Assembly: GCA_030998225.1 (NCBI GenBank) | Contig: JAPYXD010000737.1 | Location: 3,162,001-3,226,000, forward strand | DNA length: 64,000 bases | Source: Diplolepis rosae | Taxonomy: Eukaryota > Arthropoda > Insecta > Hymenoptera > Diplolepididae | Direction: 5' to 3' | Made by a program: the position numbers and the translations under genes | In this document: positions 8,832 to 21,477 of the stretch, piece by piece | How the letters are laid out: each line of letters starts with the position of its first letter | Position numbering within the stretch: the stretch's first letter is position 1 | Notes under the pieces: generated by a model | Seen by the model: the letters and a program-made list of their open reading frames with translations, nothing else | Told to the model about the DNA's origin: nothing | Database searches by the model: none

Positions 8832-9319
8832 TGTTAATTATTATTTTTTGGCCACTTTATAAAAATTCTTATACCCCTAAGAATTCGCGCTTTACTTGGC
8901 CACTCTTTTCAGGTCAGACTGCGTTCAACTCGCGTATTACGCGCCTATTTTTGTATTTATATCAGTCCTGAAGTCCAGTGAACTCGCGCATTACTTGGAC
9001 ACTTTATATATAAAAATTCTGTACTAAGAATTCGCGCATTACTTGGCCACATAATTTTAAGCAAGAGTCCGAAGAGCTCGCGCATTACTTGGCCACTTTA
9101 TATAAAAATCCTGTCCTAAGAATTCGCGCATTATTTTGCCTCCTTATTTAGGTCGGACTTCGTTTGATCTCGCGTATTACGCGGCTAATTGTGCATTTAT
9201 ATCAGTCCTGACGTCCATTGAACTCGCGCATTACTTGGCCACCTTACTGAAAATCTGAGTCCGAAGTGCTCGCGCATTACTTGGCCGCTTTATTCAGGTC
9301 AGAGTCTAAGGACCCTAAG
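8832..9319 (+). repeat. Unit, 488 class
   Basis: A-B-C-J-D-E-F-G-H-I. D has GCAAGAG and F has GGTCGGAC, both shared with 17763-18251. Confidence 0.92.
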
Positions 9320-9952
9320 TGTTAATTATTATTTTTTGGCCACTTTATAAAAATTCTTATACCCCTAAGAATTTGAGCATTACTTGGCCACTCTTTTCAG
9401 GTCAGACTGCGTTCAACTCGCGTATTACGCGCCTATTTTTCTATTTATATCAGTCCTGAAGTCCAGTGAACTCGCGCATTACTTGGACACTTTATATATA
9501 AAAATTCTGTACTAAGAATTCGCGCATTACTTGGCCACATAATTTTAAGCCAGAGTCCGAAGAGCTCGCGCATTACTTGGCCACTTTATATAAAAATCCT
9601 GTCCTAAGAATTCGCGCATTATTTTGCCTCCTTATTTAGGTAAGACTTCGTTTGATCTCGCGTATTACGCTGCTATTTTTGCATTTATATCAGTCCTGAC
9701 GTCCATTGAACTCGCGCATTACTTGGCCACCTTACTGAAAATCTGAGTCCGAAGAGCTCGCGCATTACTTGGCCACTCTTTTCAGATCAGACTTTGTTCA
9801 ACTCGCGTATTACGCGGCTATTTTTGCATTTATATCAGTCCTGACGTCCATTGAACTCGCGCATTACTTGGCCACCTTACTGAAAATCTGAGTCCGAAGT
9901 GCTCGCGCATTACTTGGCCGCTTTATTCAGGTCAGAGTCTAAGGACCCTAAG
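9320..9952 (+). repeat. Unit, 633 class
   Basis: A-B-C-J-D-E-F-G-H-B-C-H-I. B opens TTTGAG; F has GGTAAGAC. Confidence 0.92.
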
Positions 9953-10392
9953 TGTTAATTATTATTTTTTGGCCACTTTATAAAAATTCTTATACCCCTA
10001 AGAATTCGCGCATTACTTGGCCACTCTTTTCAGGTCAGACTGCGTTCAACTCGCGTATTACGCGCCTATTTTTGTATTTATATCAGTCCTGACGTCCATT
10101 GAACTCGCGCATTACTTGGCCACATAATTTTAAGCCAGAGTCCGAAGAGCTCGCGCATTACTTGGCCACTTTATATTAAAATTCTGTACTAAGAATTCGC
10201 GCATTACTTTGCCACCTTATTTAGGTCAGACTTGGTTTTATCTCGCGTATTACGCGGCTATTTTTGCATTTATATCAGTCCTGACGTCCATTGAACTCGC
10301 GCATTACTTGGCCACCTTACTGTAAATTAGAGTCCGAAGTGCTCGCGCATTACTTGGCCGCTTTATTCAGGTCAGAGTCTAAGGACCCTAAG
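9953..10392 (+). repeat. Unit, 440 class
   Basis: A-B-C-D-E-F-G-H-I, E with TATATTAAAATT. Confidence 0.92.
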
Positions 10393-11028
10393 GGTTAATT
10401 ATTATTTTTTTGGCCACTTTATAAAAATTCTTATACCCGTAAGAATTCGCGCATTACTTGGCCACTCTTTTCAGATCAGACTTCGTTCAAATCGCGTATT
10501 ACGCGGCAATTTTTTTGTATTTATATCAGTCCTGACGTCCATTGAACTCGCGCATTACTTGGCCACATAATTTTAAGCCAGAGTCCGAAGAGCTCGCGCA
10601 TTACTTGGACACTTTATATATAAAAATTCTGTACTAAGAATTCGCGCATTACTTTGCCACATTATTAAGGTCAGATTACGAATGATCTCGCGTATCACCC
10701 GGATATATTGCATTTATATCAGTCCTGGCGTCCAATGAACTCGCGACTTACTTGGCCACATAATTTTAAGCCAGAGTCCGAAGAACTCGCGCATTACTTG
10801 GCCACTTTATATAAAAATCCTGTCCTAAGAATTCGCGCATTATTTTGCCTCCTTATTTAGGTCAGACTTCGTTTGATCTCGCGTATTACGCGGCTAATTG
10901 TGCATTTATATCAGTCCTGACGTCCATTGAACTCGCGCATTACTTGGCCACCTTACTGAAAATCTGAGTCCGAAGTGCTCGCGCATTACTTGGCCGCTTT
11001 ATTCAGGTCAGAGTCTAAGGACCTTAAG
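10393..11028 (+). repeat. Unit, 631 class (636 bp)
   Basis: A-B-C-D-J-F-G-D-E-F-G-H-I: J stands in for the first E. The head starts GGTT. F and G near 10659-10715 are degenerate, and the internal D reads GCGACTT, as at 19677. Confidence 0.9.
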
Positions 11029-11570
11029 TGTTAATTATTATTTTTTGGCCACTTTATAAAAATTCTTATACCCCTAAGAATTCGCGCATTACTTTGCCTC
11101 CCTATTTAGGTCAGACTTCGTTTGATCTCGCGTATTACGCTGCTATTTTTGCATTTATATCAGTCCTGACGTCCATTGAACTCGCGCATTACTTGGCCAC
11201 CTTACTGAAAATCTGAGTCCGAAGAGCTCGCGCATTACTTGGCCACTCTTTTCAGATCAGTCTTTGTTCCACTCGCGTATTACGCGGCTATTACTGCATT
11301 TATATCAGTGCTGACGTCCGTTGAACTCGCGCATTACTTGGACACTTTATATATAAAAATTCTGTACTAAGAATTCGCGCATTACTTTGCCACCTTATTT
11401 AGGTCAGACATTGTTTGATCTCGCGTATTACGCGGCTATTTTTGCATTGATATCAGTCCTGACGTCCATTGAACTCGCGCATTACTTGGCCACCTTACTG
11501 TAAATCTGTGTCCGGAGTGCTCGCGCATTACTTGGCCCCTGTATTCAGGTCAGAGTCTAAGGACCCTAAG
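11029..11570 (+). repeat. Unit, 542 class
   Basis: A-F-G-H-B-C-J-F-G-H-I. A few substitutions cluster in B-C near 11255-11325. Confidence 0.92.
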
Positions 11571-11911
11571 TGTTAATTATTATTTTTTGGCCACTTTATA
11601 AAAATTCTTATACCCCTAAGAATTCGCGCATTACTTGGCCACATAATTTTAAGCCAGAGTCCGAAGAGCTCGCGCATTACTTGGCCACTTTATATAAAAA
11701 TCCTGTCCTAAGAATTCGCGCATTATTTTGCCTCCTTATTTAGATCAGACTTCGTTTGATCTCGCGTATTAGGCGGCTAATTGTGCATTTATATCAGTCC
11801 TGACGTCCATTGAACTCGCGCATTACTTGGCCACCTTACTGAAAATCTGAGTCCGAAGTGTTCGCGCATTACTTGGCCGCTTTCTTCAGGTCAGAGTCTA
11901 AGGACCCTAAG
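11571..11911 (+). repeat. Unit, 341 class
   Basis: A-D-E-F-G-H-I, AGGCGG G form. I has TTTCTTCAGG. Confidence 0.92.
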
Positions 11912-12544
11912 TGTTAATTATTATTTTTTGGCCACTTTATAAAAATTCTTATACCCCTAAGAATTCGCGCATTACTTGGCCACTCTTTTCAGGTCAGACT
12001 GCGTTCAACTCGCGTATTACGCGCCTATTTTTCTATTTATATCAGTCCTGAAGTCCAGTGAACTCGCGCATTACTTGGACACTTTATATATAAAAAGTCT
12101 GTACTAAGAATTCGCGCATTACTTGGCCACATAATTTTAAGCCAGAGTCCGAAGAGCTCGCGCATTACTTGGCCACTTTATATAAAAATCCTGTCCTAAG
12201 AATTCGCGCATTATTTTGCCTCCTTATTTAGGTCAGACTTCGTTTGATCTCGCGTATTACGCTGCTATTTTTGCATTTATATCAGTCCTGACGTCCATTG
12301 AACTCGCGCATTACTTGGCCACCTTACTGAAAATCTGAGTCCGAAGAGCTCGCGCATTACTTGGCCACTCTTTTCAGATCAGACTTTGTTCAACTCGCGT
12401 ATTACGCGGCTATTTTTGCATTTATATCAGTCCTGACGTCCATTGAACTCGCGCATTACTTGGCCACCTTACTGAAAATCTGAGTCCGAAGTGCTCGCGC
12501 ATTACTTGGCCGCTTTATTCAGGTCAGAGTCTAAGGACCCTAAG
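11912..12544 (+). repeat. Unit, 633 class
   Basis: A-B-C-J-D-E-F-G-H-B-C-H-I, C with GAAGTCCAGTG. Confidence 0.92.
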
Positions 12545-12984
12545 TGTTAATTATTATTTTTTGGCCACTTTATAAAAATTCTTATACCCCTAAGAATTTG
12601 AGCATTACTTGGCCACTCTTTTCAGGTCAGACTGCGTTCAACTCGCGTATTACGCGCCTATTTTTGTATTTATATCAGTCCTGACGTCCATTGAACTCGC
12701 GCATTACTTGGCCACATAATTTTAAGCCAGAGTCCGAAGAGCTCGCGCATTACTTGGCCACTTTATATTAAAATTCTGTACTAAGAATTCGCGCATTACT
12801 TTGCCACCTTATTTAGGTCAGATTTCGTTTTATCTCGCGTATAACGCGGCTAATTTTGCATTTATATCAGTCCTGACGTCCATTGAACTCGCGCATTACT
12901 TGGCCACCTTACTGTAAATTAGAGTCCGAAGTGCTCGTGCATTACTTGGCAGCTTTATTCAGGTCAGAGTCTAAGGACCCTAAG
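12545..12984 (+). repeat. Unit, 440 class
   Basis: A-B-C-D-E-F-G-H-I, B opens TTTGAG, F ends CGTTTTAT as in 1-440. Confidence 0.92.
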
Positions 12985-13615
12985 TGTTAATTATTATTTT
13001 TTGGCCACTTTATAAAAATTCTTATACCCCTAAGAATTCGCGCATTACTTGGCCACTCTTTTCAGATCAGACTTCGTTCAACTCGCGTATTACGCGGCCA
13101 TTTTTGTATTTATATCAGTCCTGACGTCCATTGAACTCGCGCATTACTTGGCCACATAATTTTAAGCCAGAGTCCGAAGAGCTCGCGCATTACTTGGCCA
13201 CTTTATATAAAAATTCTGTACTAAGAATTCGCGCATTACTTTGCCACCTTATTTAGGTCAGATTTCGTTTGATCTCGCGTATCACGCGGCTATTTTGAAT
13301 TTATATCAGTCCTGGCGTCCATTGAACTCGCGAATTACTTGGCCACATAATTTTAAGCCAGAGTCCGAAGATCTCGCGCATTACTTGGCCACTTTATATA
13401 AAAATCCTGTCCTAAGAATTCGCGCATTATTTTGCCTCCTTATTTAGGTCAGACTTCGTTTGATCTCGCGTATTACGCGGCTAATTGTGCATTTATATCA
13501 GTCCTGACGTCCATTGAACTCGCGCATTACTTGGCCACCTTACTGAAAATCTGAGTCCGAAGTGCTCGCGCATTACTTGGCCGCATTATTCAGGTCAGAG
13601 TCTAAGGACCCTAAA
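12985..13615 (+). repeat. Unit, 631 class
   Basis: A-B-C-D-E-F-G-D-E-F-G-H-I, 53-bp first G. The CENP-B-like 17-mer lies at about 13072-13088. Confidence 0.92.
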
Positions 13616-14155
13616 TGTTAATTATTATTTTTTGGCCACTTTATACAAATTCTTATACCCCTAAGAATTCGCGCATTACTTTGCCTCCTTATTTAGGTCA
13701 GACTTCGTTTGATCTCGCGTATTACGCTGCTATTTTTGCATTTATATCAGTCCTGACGTCCATTGAACTCGCGCATTACTTGGCCACCTTACTGAAAATC
13801 TGAGTCCGAAGAGCTCGCGCATTACTTGGCCACTCTTTTCAGATCAGACTTTGTTTAACTCGCGTATTACGCGGCTATTTTTCTATTTATATCAGTCCTG
13901 ACGTCCATTGAACTCGCGCATTACTTGGACACTTTATATAAAAATACTGTACTAAGAATTCGCACATTACTTTGCCACCTTATTTAGGTCAGACATTGTT
14001 TGATCTCGCGTATTACGCGGCTATTTTTGCATTGATATCAGTCCTGACGTCCATTGAACTCGCGCATTACTTGGCCACCTTACTGTAAATCTGTGTCCGG
14101 AGTGCTCGCGCATTACGTGGCCGCTTTATTCAGGTCAGAGTCTAAGGACCCTAAG
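13616..14155 (+). repeat. Unit, 542 class (540 bp)
   Basis: A-F-G-H-B-C-J-F-G-H-I, J two bases short (TTTATATAAAAATACTG). Confidence 0.92.
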
Positions 14156-14496
14156 TGTTAATTATTATTTTTTGGCCACTTTATAAAAAATCTTATACCC
14201 CTAAGAATTCGCGCATTACTTGGCCACATAATTTTAAGCCAGAGTCCGAAGAGCTCGCGCATTACTGGGCCACTTTATATAAAAATCCTGTCCTAAGAAT
14301 TCGCGCATTATTTTGCCTCCTTATTTAGATCAGACTTCGTTTGATCTCGCGTATTAGGCGGCTAATTGTGCATTTATATCAGTCCTGACGTCCATTGAAC
14401 TCGCGCATTACTTGGCTACCTTACTGAAAATCTGAGTCCGAAGTGCTCGCGCATTACTTGGCCGCTTTCTTCAGGTCAGAGTCTAAGGACCCTAAG
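14156..14496 (+). repeat. Unit, 341 class
   Basis: A-D-E-F-G-H-I, AGGCGG G form. Confidence 0.92.
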
Positions 14497-15129
14497 TGTT
14501 AATTATTATTTTTTGGCCACTTTATAAAAATTCTTATACCCCTAAGAATTCGCGCATTACTTGGCCACTCTTTTCAGGTCAGACTGCGTTCAACTCGCGT
14601 ATTACGCGCCTATTTTTCTATTTATATCAGTCCTGACGTCCATTGAACTCGCGCATTATGTGGACACTTTATATATAAAAATTCTGTACTAAGAATTCGC
14701 GCATTACTTGGCCACATAATTTTAAGCCAGAGTCCGAAGAGCTCACGCATTACTTGGCCACTTTATATAAAAATCCTGTCCTAAGAATTCGCGCATTATT
14801 TTGCCTCCTTATTTCCGTAAGTATTGGTTTGATCTCGCGTATTACGCTGCTATTTTTGCATTTATATCAGTCCTGACGTCCATTGAACTCGCGCATTACT
14901 TGGCCACCTTACTGAAAATCTGAGTCCGAAGAGCTCGCGCATTACTTGGCCACTCTTTTCAGATCAGACTTTGTTCAACTCGCGTATTACGCGGCTATTT
15001 TTGCATTTATATCAGTCCTGACGTCCATTGAACTCGCGCATTACTTGGCCACCTTACTGAAAATCTGAGTCCGAAGTGCTCGCGCATTACTTGGCCGCTT
15101 TATTCAGGTCAGAGTCTAAGGACCCTAAG
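14497..15129 (+). repeat. Unit, 633 class
   Basis: A-B-C-J-D-E-F-G-H-B-C-H-I. J has ATGTGG, usually an 825-class mark. F is altered (TTTCCGTAAGTATTGG). Confidence 0.91.
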
Positions 15130-15572
15130 TGTTAATTATTATTTTTTGGCCACTTTATAAAAATTCTTATACCCCTAAGAATTTGCGCATTACTTGGCCA
15201 CTCTTATTCAGGTCAGACTGCGTTTCAACTCGCGTATTACGCGCCTATTTTTGTATTTATATCAGTCCTGACGTCCATTGAACTCGCGCATTACTTGGCC
15301 ACATAATTTTAAGCCAGAGTCCGAAGAGCTCGCGCATTACTTGGCCACTTTATATTAAAATTCTGTACTAAGAATTCGGGCATTACTTTGCCACCTTATT
15401 TAGGTAAGATTTCGTTTTTTCTCGCGTTTTACGAGTCTATTTTTGCATGTATATTAGTCCTGACGTCCACTGAACTCGCGCATTACTTGGCCACCTTACT
15501 GTAAATCTAGAGTCCGAAGTGCTCGCGCATTACTTGGAAGCTTTATTCAGGTCAGAGTCTAAGGCCCCTAAG
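15130..15572 (+). repeat. Unit, 440 class (443 bp)
   Basis: A-B-C-D-E-F-G-H-I with three single-base insertions (two in B, one in H) and a degenerate F-G near 15405-15460. B opens TTTGCG. Confidence 0.9.
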
Positions 15573-16203
15573 TGTTAATTATTATTTTTTGGCCACTTTA
15601 TAAAAATTCTTATACCCCTAAGAATTCGCGCATTACTTGGCCACTCTTTTCAGATCAGACTTCGTTCAACTCGCGTATTACGCGGCCATTTTTGTATTTA
15701 TATCAGTCCTGACGTCCATTGAACTCGCGCATTACTTGGCCACATAATTTTAAGCCAGAGTCCGAAGAGCTCGCGCATTACTTGGCCACTTTATATAAAA
15801 ATTCTGTACTAAGAATTCGCGCATTACTTTGCCACCTTATTTAGGTCAGATTTCGTTTGATCTCGCGTATCACGCGGCTATTTTGAATTTATATCAGTCC
15901 TGGCGTCCATTGAACTCGCGAATTACTTGGCCACATAATTTTAAGCCAGAGTCCGAAGAGCTCGCGCATTACTTGGCCACTTTATATAAAAATCCTGTCC
16001 TAAGAATTCGCGCATTATTTTGCCTCCTTATTTAGGTCAGACTTCGTTTGATCTCGCGTATTACGCGGCTAATTGTGCATTTATATCAGTCCTGACGTCC
16101 ATTGAACTCGCGCATTACTTGGCCACCTTACTGAAAATCTGAGTCCGAAGTGCTCGCGCATTACTTGGCCGCTTTATTCAGGTCAGAGTCTAAGGACCCT
16201 AAG
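15573..16203 (+). repeat. Unit, 631 class
   Basis: A-B-C-D-E-F-G-D-E-F-G-H-I, 53-bp first G, very close to 12985-13615. Confidence 0.92.
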
Positions 16204-16745
16204 TGTTAATTATTATTTTTTGGCCACTTTATACAAATTCTTATACCCCTAAGAATTCGCGCATTACTGTGCCTCCTTATTTAGGTCAGACTTCGTTTGA
16301 TCTCGCGTATTACGCTGCTATTTTTGCAATTATTTCAGTCCTGACGTCCATTGAACTCGCGCATTACTTGGCCACCTTACTGAAAATCTGAGTCCGAAGA
16401 GCTCGCGCATTACTTGGCCACTCTTTTCAGATCAGACTTTGTTCAACTCGCGTATTACGCGGCTATTTTTGCAGTGATATCAGTCCTGACGTCCATTGAA
16501 CTCGCGCATTACTTGGACACTTTATATATAAAAATTCTGTACTAAGAATTCGCGCATTACTTTGCCACCTTATTTAGGTCAGACATTGTTTGATCTCGCG
16601 TATTACGCGGCTATTTTTGCATTGATATCAGTCCTGACGTCCATTGAACTCGCGCATTACTTGGCCACATAAATTTAAATCTCAGTCCAGAGTGCTCGCG
16701 CTTTACTTGGCCGCTTTATTCAGGTCAGAGTCTAAGGACCCTAAG
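16204..16745 (+). repeat. Unit, 542 class
   Basis: A-F-G-H-B-C-J-F-G-H-I. The last H reads CATAAATTTAAATCTCAG, a D-like change. Confidence 0.91.
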
Positions 16746-17762
16746 TGTTAATTATTATTTTTTGGCCACTTTATAAAAATTCTTATACCCCTAAGAATTC
16801 GCGCATTACTTGGCCACTCTTTTCAGATCAGACTTCGTTCAAATCGCGTATGACGCGGCAATTTTTGTATTTATATCAGTCCTGACGTCCATTGAACTCG
16901 CGCATTACTTGGCCACATAATTTTAAGCCAGAGTCCGAAGAGCTCGCGCATTACTTGGCCACTTTATATAAAAATTCTGTACTAAGAATTCGCGCATTAC
17001 TTTGCCACCTTATTTAGGTCAGATTTTGTTTGATCTCGCGTATTACGCGGCTATTTTTGCATTTATATCAGTCCTGACGTCCATTGAACTCGCGAATTAC
17101 TTGGCCACATAATTTTAATCCAGAGTCCGAAGAGCTCGCGCATTACTTGGCCACTTTATATAAAAATCCTGTACTAAGAATTCGCGCATTACTTTGCCTC
17201 CTTATTTAGGTCAGACTTCGTTTGATCTCGCGTATTACGCTGCTATTTTTGCATTTATATCAGTCCTGACGTCCATTGAACTCGCGCATTACTTGGCCAT
17301 CTTACTGAAAATCTGAGTCCGAAGAGCTCGCGCATTACTTGGCCACTCTTTTCAGATCAGACTTTGTTCATCTCGCGTATTACGCGGCTATTTTTGCATT
17401 TATATCAGTCCTGACGTCCATTGAACTCGCGCATTACTTGGACACTTTATATATAAAAATTCTGTACTAAGAATTCGCGCATTACTTGGCCACATAATTT
17501 TAAGCCAGAGTCCGAAGAGCTCGCGCATTACTTGGCCACTTTATATAAAAATCCTGTCCTAAGAATTCGCGCATTATTTTGCCTCCTTATTTAGATCAGA
17601 CTTCGTTTGATCTCGCGTATTAGGCGGCTAATTGTGCATTTATATCAGTCCTGACGTCCATTGAACTCGCGCATTACTTGGCCACCTTACTGAAAATCTG
17701 AGTCCGAAGTGCTCGCGCATTACTTGGCCGCTTTATTCAGGTCAGAGTCTAAGGACCCTAAG
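16746..17762 (+). repeat. Fused unit, 1017 bp
   Basis: A-B-C-D-E-F-G-D-E-F-G-H-B-C-J-D-E-F-G-H-I. It is the 1065-bp unit at 7767 without the first J (48 bp). It sits at the matching place in the 8.93-kb duplication. Confidence 0.88.
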
Positions 17763-18251
17763 TGTTAATTATTATTTTTTGGCCACTTTATAAAAATTCT
17801 TATACCCCTAAGAATTCGCGCTTTACTTGGCCACTCTTTTCAGGTCAGACTGCGTTCAACTCGCGTATTACGCGCCTATTTTTGTATTTATATCAGTCCT
17901 GAAGTCCAGTGAACTCGCGCATTACTTGGACACTTTATATATAAAAATTCTGTACTAAGAATTCGCGCATTACTTGGCCACATAATTTTAAGCAAGAGTC
18001 CGAAGAGCTCGCGCATTACTTGGCCACTTTATATAAAAAATCCTGTCCTAAGAATTCGCGCATTATTTTGCCTCCTTATTTAGGTCGGACTTCGTTTGAT
18101 CTCGCGTATTACGCGGCTAATTGTGCATTTATATCAGTCCTGACGTCCATTGAACTCGCGCATTACTTGGCCACCTTACTGAAAATCTGAGTCCGAAGTG
18201 CTCGCGCATTACTTGGCCGCTTTATTCAGGTCAGAGTCTAAGGACCCTAAG
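17763..18251 (+). repeat. Unit, 488 class (489 bp)
   Basis: A-B-C-J-D-E-F-G-H-I with one extra A in E. Carries GCAAGAG and GGTCGGAC. Confidence 0.92.
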
Positions 18252-18889
18252 TGTTAATTATTATTTTTTGGCCACTTTATAAAAATTCTTATACCCCTAA
18301 GAATTTGAGCGCATTACTTGGCCACTCTTTTCAGGTCAGACTGCGTTCTAACCCTCGCGTATTACGCGCCTATTTTTCTATTTATATCAGTCCTGAAGTC
18401 CAGTGAACTCGCGCATTACTTGGACACTTTATATATAAAAATTCTGTACTAAGAATTCGCGCATTACTTGGCCACATAATTTTAAGCCAGAGTCCGAAGA
18501 GCTCGCGCATTACTTGGCCACTTTATATAAAAATCCTGTCCTAAGAATTCGCGCATTATTTTGCCTCCTTATTTAGGTAAGACTTCGTTTGATCTCGCGT
18601 ATTACGCTGCTATTTTTGCATTTATATCAGTCCTGACGTCCATTGAACTCGCGCATTACTTGGCCACCTTACTGAAAATCTGAGTCCGAAGAGCTCGCGC
18701 ATTACTTGGCCACTCTTTTCAGATCAGACTTTGTTCAACTCGCGTATTACGCGGCTATTTTTGCATTTATATCAGTCCTGACGTCCATTGAACTCGCGCA
18801 TTACTTGGCCACCTTACTGAAAATCTGAGTCCGAAGTGCTCGCGCATTACTTGGCCGCTTTATTCAGGTCAGAGTCTAAGGACCCTAAG
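18252..18889 (+). repeat. Unit, 633 class (638 bp)
   Basis: A-B-C-J-D-E-F-G-H-B-C-H-I. Five extra bases lie in B and the B/C junction (GAGCGCATT, TTCTAACCCTCGCG). Confidence 0.9.
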
Positions 18890-19330
18890 TGTTAATTATT
18901 ATTTTTTGGCCACTTTATAAAAATTCTTATACCCCTAAGAATTTGAGCATTACTTGGCCACTCTTTTCAGGTCAGACTGCGTTCAACTCGCGTATTACGC
19001 GCCTATTTTTGTATTTATATCAGTCCTGACGTCCATTGAACTCGCGCATTACTTGGCCACATAATTTTAAGCCAGAGTCCGAAGAGCTCGCGCATTACTT
19101 GGCCACTTTATATTAAAATTCTGTACTAAGAATTCGGGCATTACTTTTGCCTCCTTATTTAGGTCAGATTTCGTTTTATCTCGCGTATTACGCGGCTATT
19201 TTTGCATTTATATCAGTCCTGACGTCCATTGAACTCGCGCATTACTTGGCCACCTTACTGTAAATTAGAGTCCGAAGTGCTCGCGCATTACTTGGCCGCT
19301 TTATTCAGGTCAGAGTCTAAGGACCCTAAG
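18890..19330 (+). repeat. Unit, 440 class (441 bp)
   Basis: A-B-C-D-E-F-G-H-I, B opens TTTGAG, one extra T in F. Confidence 0.92.
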
Positions 19331-19961
19331 GGTTAATTATTATTTTTTGGCCACTTTATAAAAATTCTTATACCCCTAAGAATTCGCGCATTACTTGGCC
19401 ACTCTTTTCAGATCAGACTTCGTTCAACTCGCGTATTACGCGGCCATTTTTGTATTTATATCAGTCCTGACGTCCATTGAACTCGCGCATTACTTGGCCA
19501 CATAATTTTAAGCCAGAGTCCGAAGAGCTCGCGCATTACTTGGCCACTTTATATAAAAATTCTGTACTAAGAATTCGCGCATTACTTTGCCACCTTATTT
19601 AGGTCAGATTTCGTTTGATCTCGCGTATCACGCGGCTATTTTGCATTTATATCAGTCCTGGCGTCCATTGAACTCGCGACTTACTTGTCCACATAATTTT
19701 AAGCAAGAGTCCTAAGAGCTCGCGCATTACTTGGCCACTTTATATAAAAATCCTGTCCTAAGAATTCGCGCATTATTTTGCCTCCTTATTTAGGTCAGAC
19801 TTCGTTTGATCTCGCGTATTACGCGGCTAATTGTGCATTTATATCAGTCCTGACGTCCATTGAACTCGCGCATTACTTGGCCACCTTACTGAAAATCTGA
19901 GTCCGAAGTGCTCGCGCATTACTTGGCCGCTTTATTCAGGTCAGAGTCTAAGGACCCTAAG
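19331..19961 (+). repeat. Unit, 631 class
   Basis: A-B-C-D-E-F-G-D-E-F-G-H-I. The head starts GGTT, and the internal D reads GCGACTTACTTGTCC. Confidence 0.92.
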
Positions 19962-20503
19962 TGTTAATTATTATTTTTTGGCCACTTTATACAAATTCTT
20001 ATACCCCTAAGAATTCGCGCATTACTTTGCCTCCTTATTTAGGTCAGACTTCGTTTGATCTCGCGTATTACGCTGCTATTTTTGCATTTATATCAGTCCT
20101 GACGTCCATTGAACTCGCGCATTACTTGGCCACCTTACTGAAAATCTGAGTACGAAGAGCTCGCGCATTACTTGGCCACTCTTTTAAGATCAGACTTTGT
20201 TCAACTCGCGTATTACGCGGCTATTTTTGCATTCATATCAGTCCTGACGTCCATTGAACTCGCGCATTACTTGGACACTTTATATATAAAAATTCTGTAC
20301 TAAGAATTCGCGCATTACTTTGCCACCTTATTTAGGTCAGACATTGTTTGATCTCGCGTATTACGCGGCTATTTTTGCATTGATATCAGTCCTGACGTCC
20401 ATTGAACTCGCGCATTACTTGGCCACCTTACTGTAAATCTGTGTCCGGAGTGCTCGCGCATTACTTGGCCGCTTTATTCAGGTCATAGTCTAAGGAGCCT
20501 ACG
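19962..20503 (+). repeat. Unit, 542 class
   Basis: A-F-G-H-B-C-J-F-G-H-I, ends GGAGCCTACG as at 1613. Confidence 0.92.
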
Positions 20504-20844
20504 TGTTAATTATTATTTTTTGGCCACTTTATAAAAATTCTTATAACCCTAAGAATTCGCGCATTACTTGGCCACATAATTTTAATCCAGAGTCCGAAGA
20601 GCTCGCGCATTACTTGGCCACTTTATATAAAAATCCTGTCCTAAGACTTCGCGCATTATTTTGCCTCCTTATTTAGATCAGACTTCGTTTGATCTAGAGT
20701 ATTAGTCGGCTACTTGTGCTTTTGTATCAGTGCTGAGGTCTCTTGAAATCTCGCATTACTTGGCCACCTTTCTGAAAATCTGAGTCCGAAGTGCTCGCGC
20801 ATTACTTGGCTGCTTTATTCAGGTCAGAGTCTAAGGACCCTAAG
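20504..20844 (+). repeat. Unit, 341 class, degenerate
   Basis: A-D-E-F-G-H-I. G near 20697-20755 carries many substitutions. Confidence 0.88.
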
Positions 20845-21477
20845 TGTTAATTATTATTTTTTGGCCACTTTAAAAAAATTCTTATACCCATAAGAAATCG
20901 CGAATAACTTGGCCACTCTTATCAGGTCAGACTGAGTTAAACTCGCGTATTACGCGCCTATTTTTCTATTTATATCAGTCCTGAAGTCCATTGAACTCGC
21001 GCATTACTTGGACACTTTATATATAAAAATTCTGTACTAAGAATTCGCGCATTACTTGGCCACATAATTTTAAGCCAGAGTCCGAAGAGCTCGCGCATTA
21101 CTTGGCCACTTTATATAAAAATCCTGTACTAAGAATTCGCGCATTACTTTGCCTCCTTATTTAGGTCAGACTTCGTTTGATCTCGCGTATTACGCTGCTA
21201 TTTTTGCATTTATATCAGTCCTGACGTCCATTGAACTCGCGCATTACTTGGCCACCTTACTGAAAATCTGAGTCCGAAGAGCTCGCGCATTACTTGGCCA
21301 CTCTTTTCAGATCAGACTTTGTTCAACTCGCGTATTACGCGGCTATTTTTGCATTTATATCAGTCCTGACGTCCATTGAACTCGCGCATTACTTGGCCAC
21401 CTTACTGAAAATCTGAGTCCGAAGTGCTCGCGCATTACTTGGCCGCTTTATTCAGGTCAGAGTCTAAGGACCCTAAG
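20845..21477 (+). repeat. Unit, 633 class
   Basis: A-B-C-J-D-E-F-G-H-B-C-H-I. A-B near 20871-20945 is degenerate. Confidence 0.9.

Larger units (their letters stand above)
9320..11911 (+). repeat. Superunit, 2592 bp (633-440-636-542-341)
   Basis: Five units in the order that defines the third-level repeat. It is directly followed by a second copy of the same order. Confidence 0.85.
11912..14496 (+). repeat. Superunit, 2585 bp (633-440-631-540-341)
   Basis: Second tandem copy; its 542-type unit lacks two bases in J. Confidence 0.85.
14497..16745 (+). repeat. Superunit missing its 341 unit (633-443-631-542)
   Basis: Third tandem copy. The expected 341 unit is missing and a 1017-bp fused unit follows instead. 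Confidence 0.8.
18252..20844 (+). repeat. Superunit, 2593 bp (638-441-631-542-341)
   Basis: Matches 9320-11911 at an offset of about 8.93 kb, including the GGTT head of its 631 unit. Confidence 0.85.
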
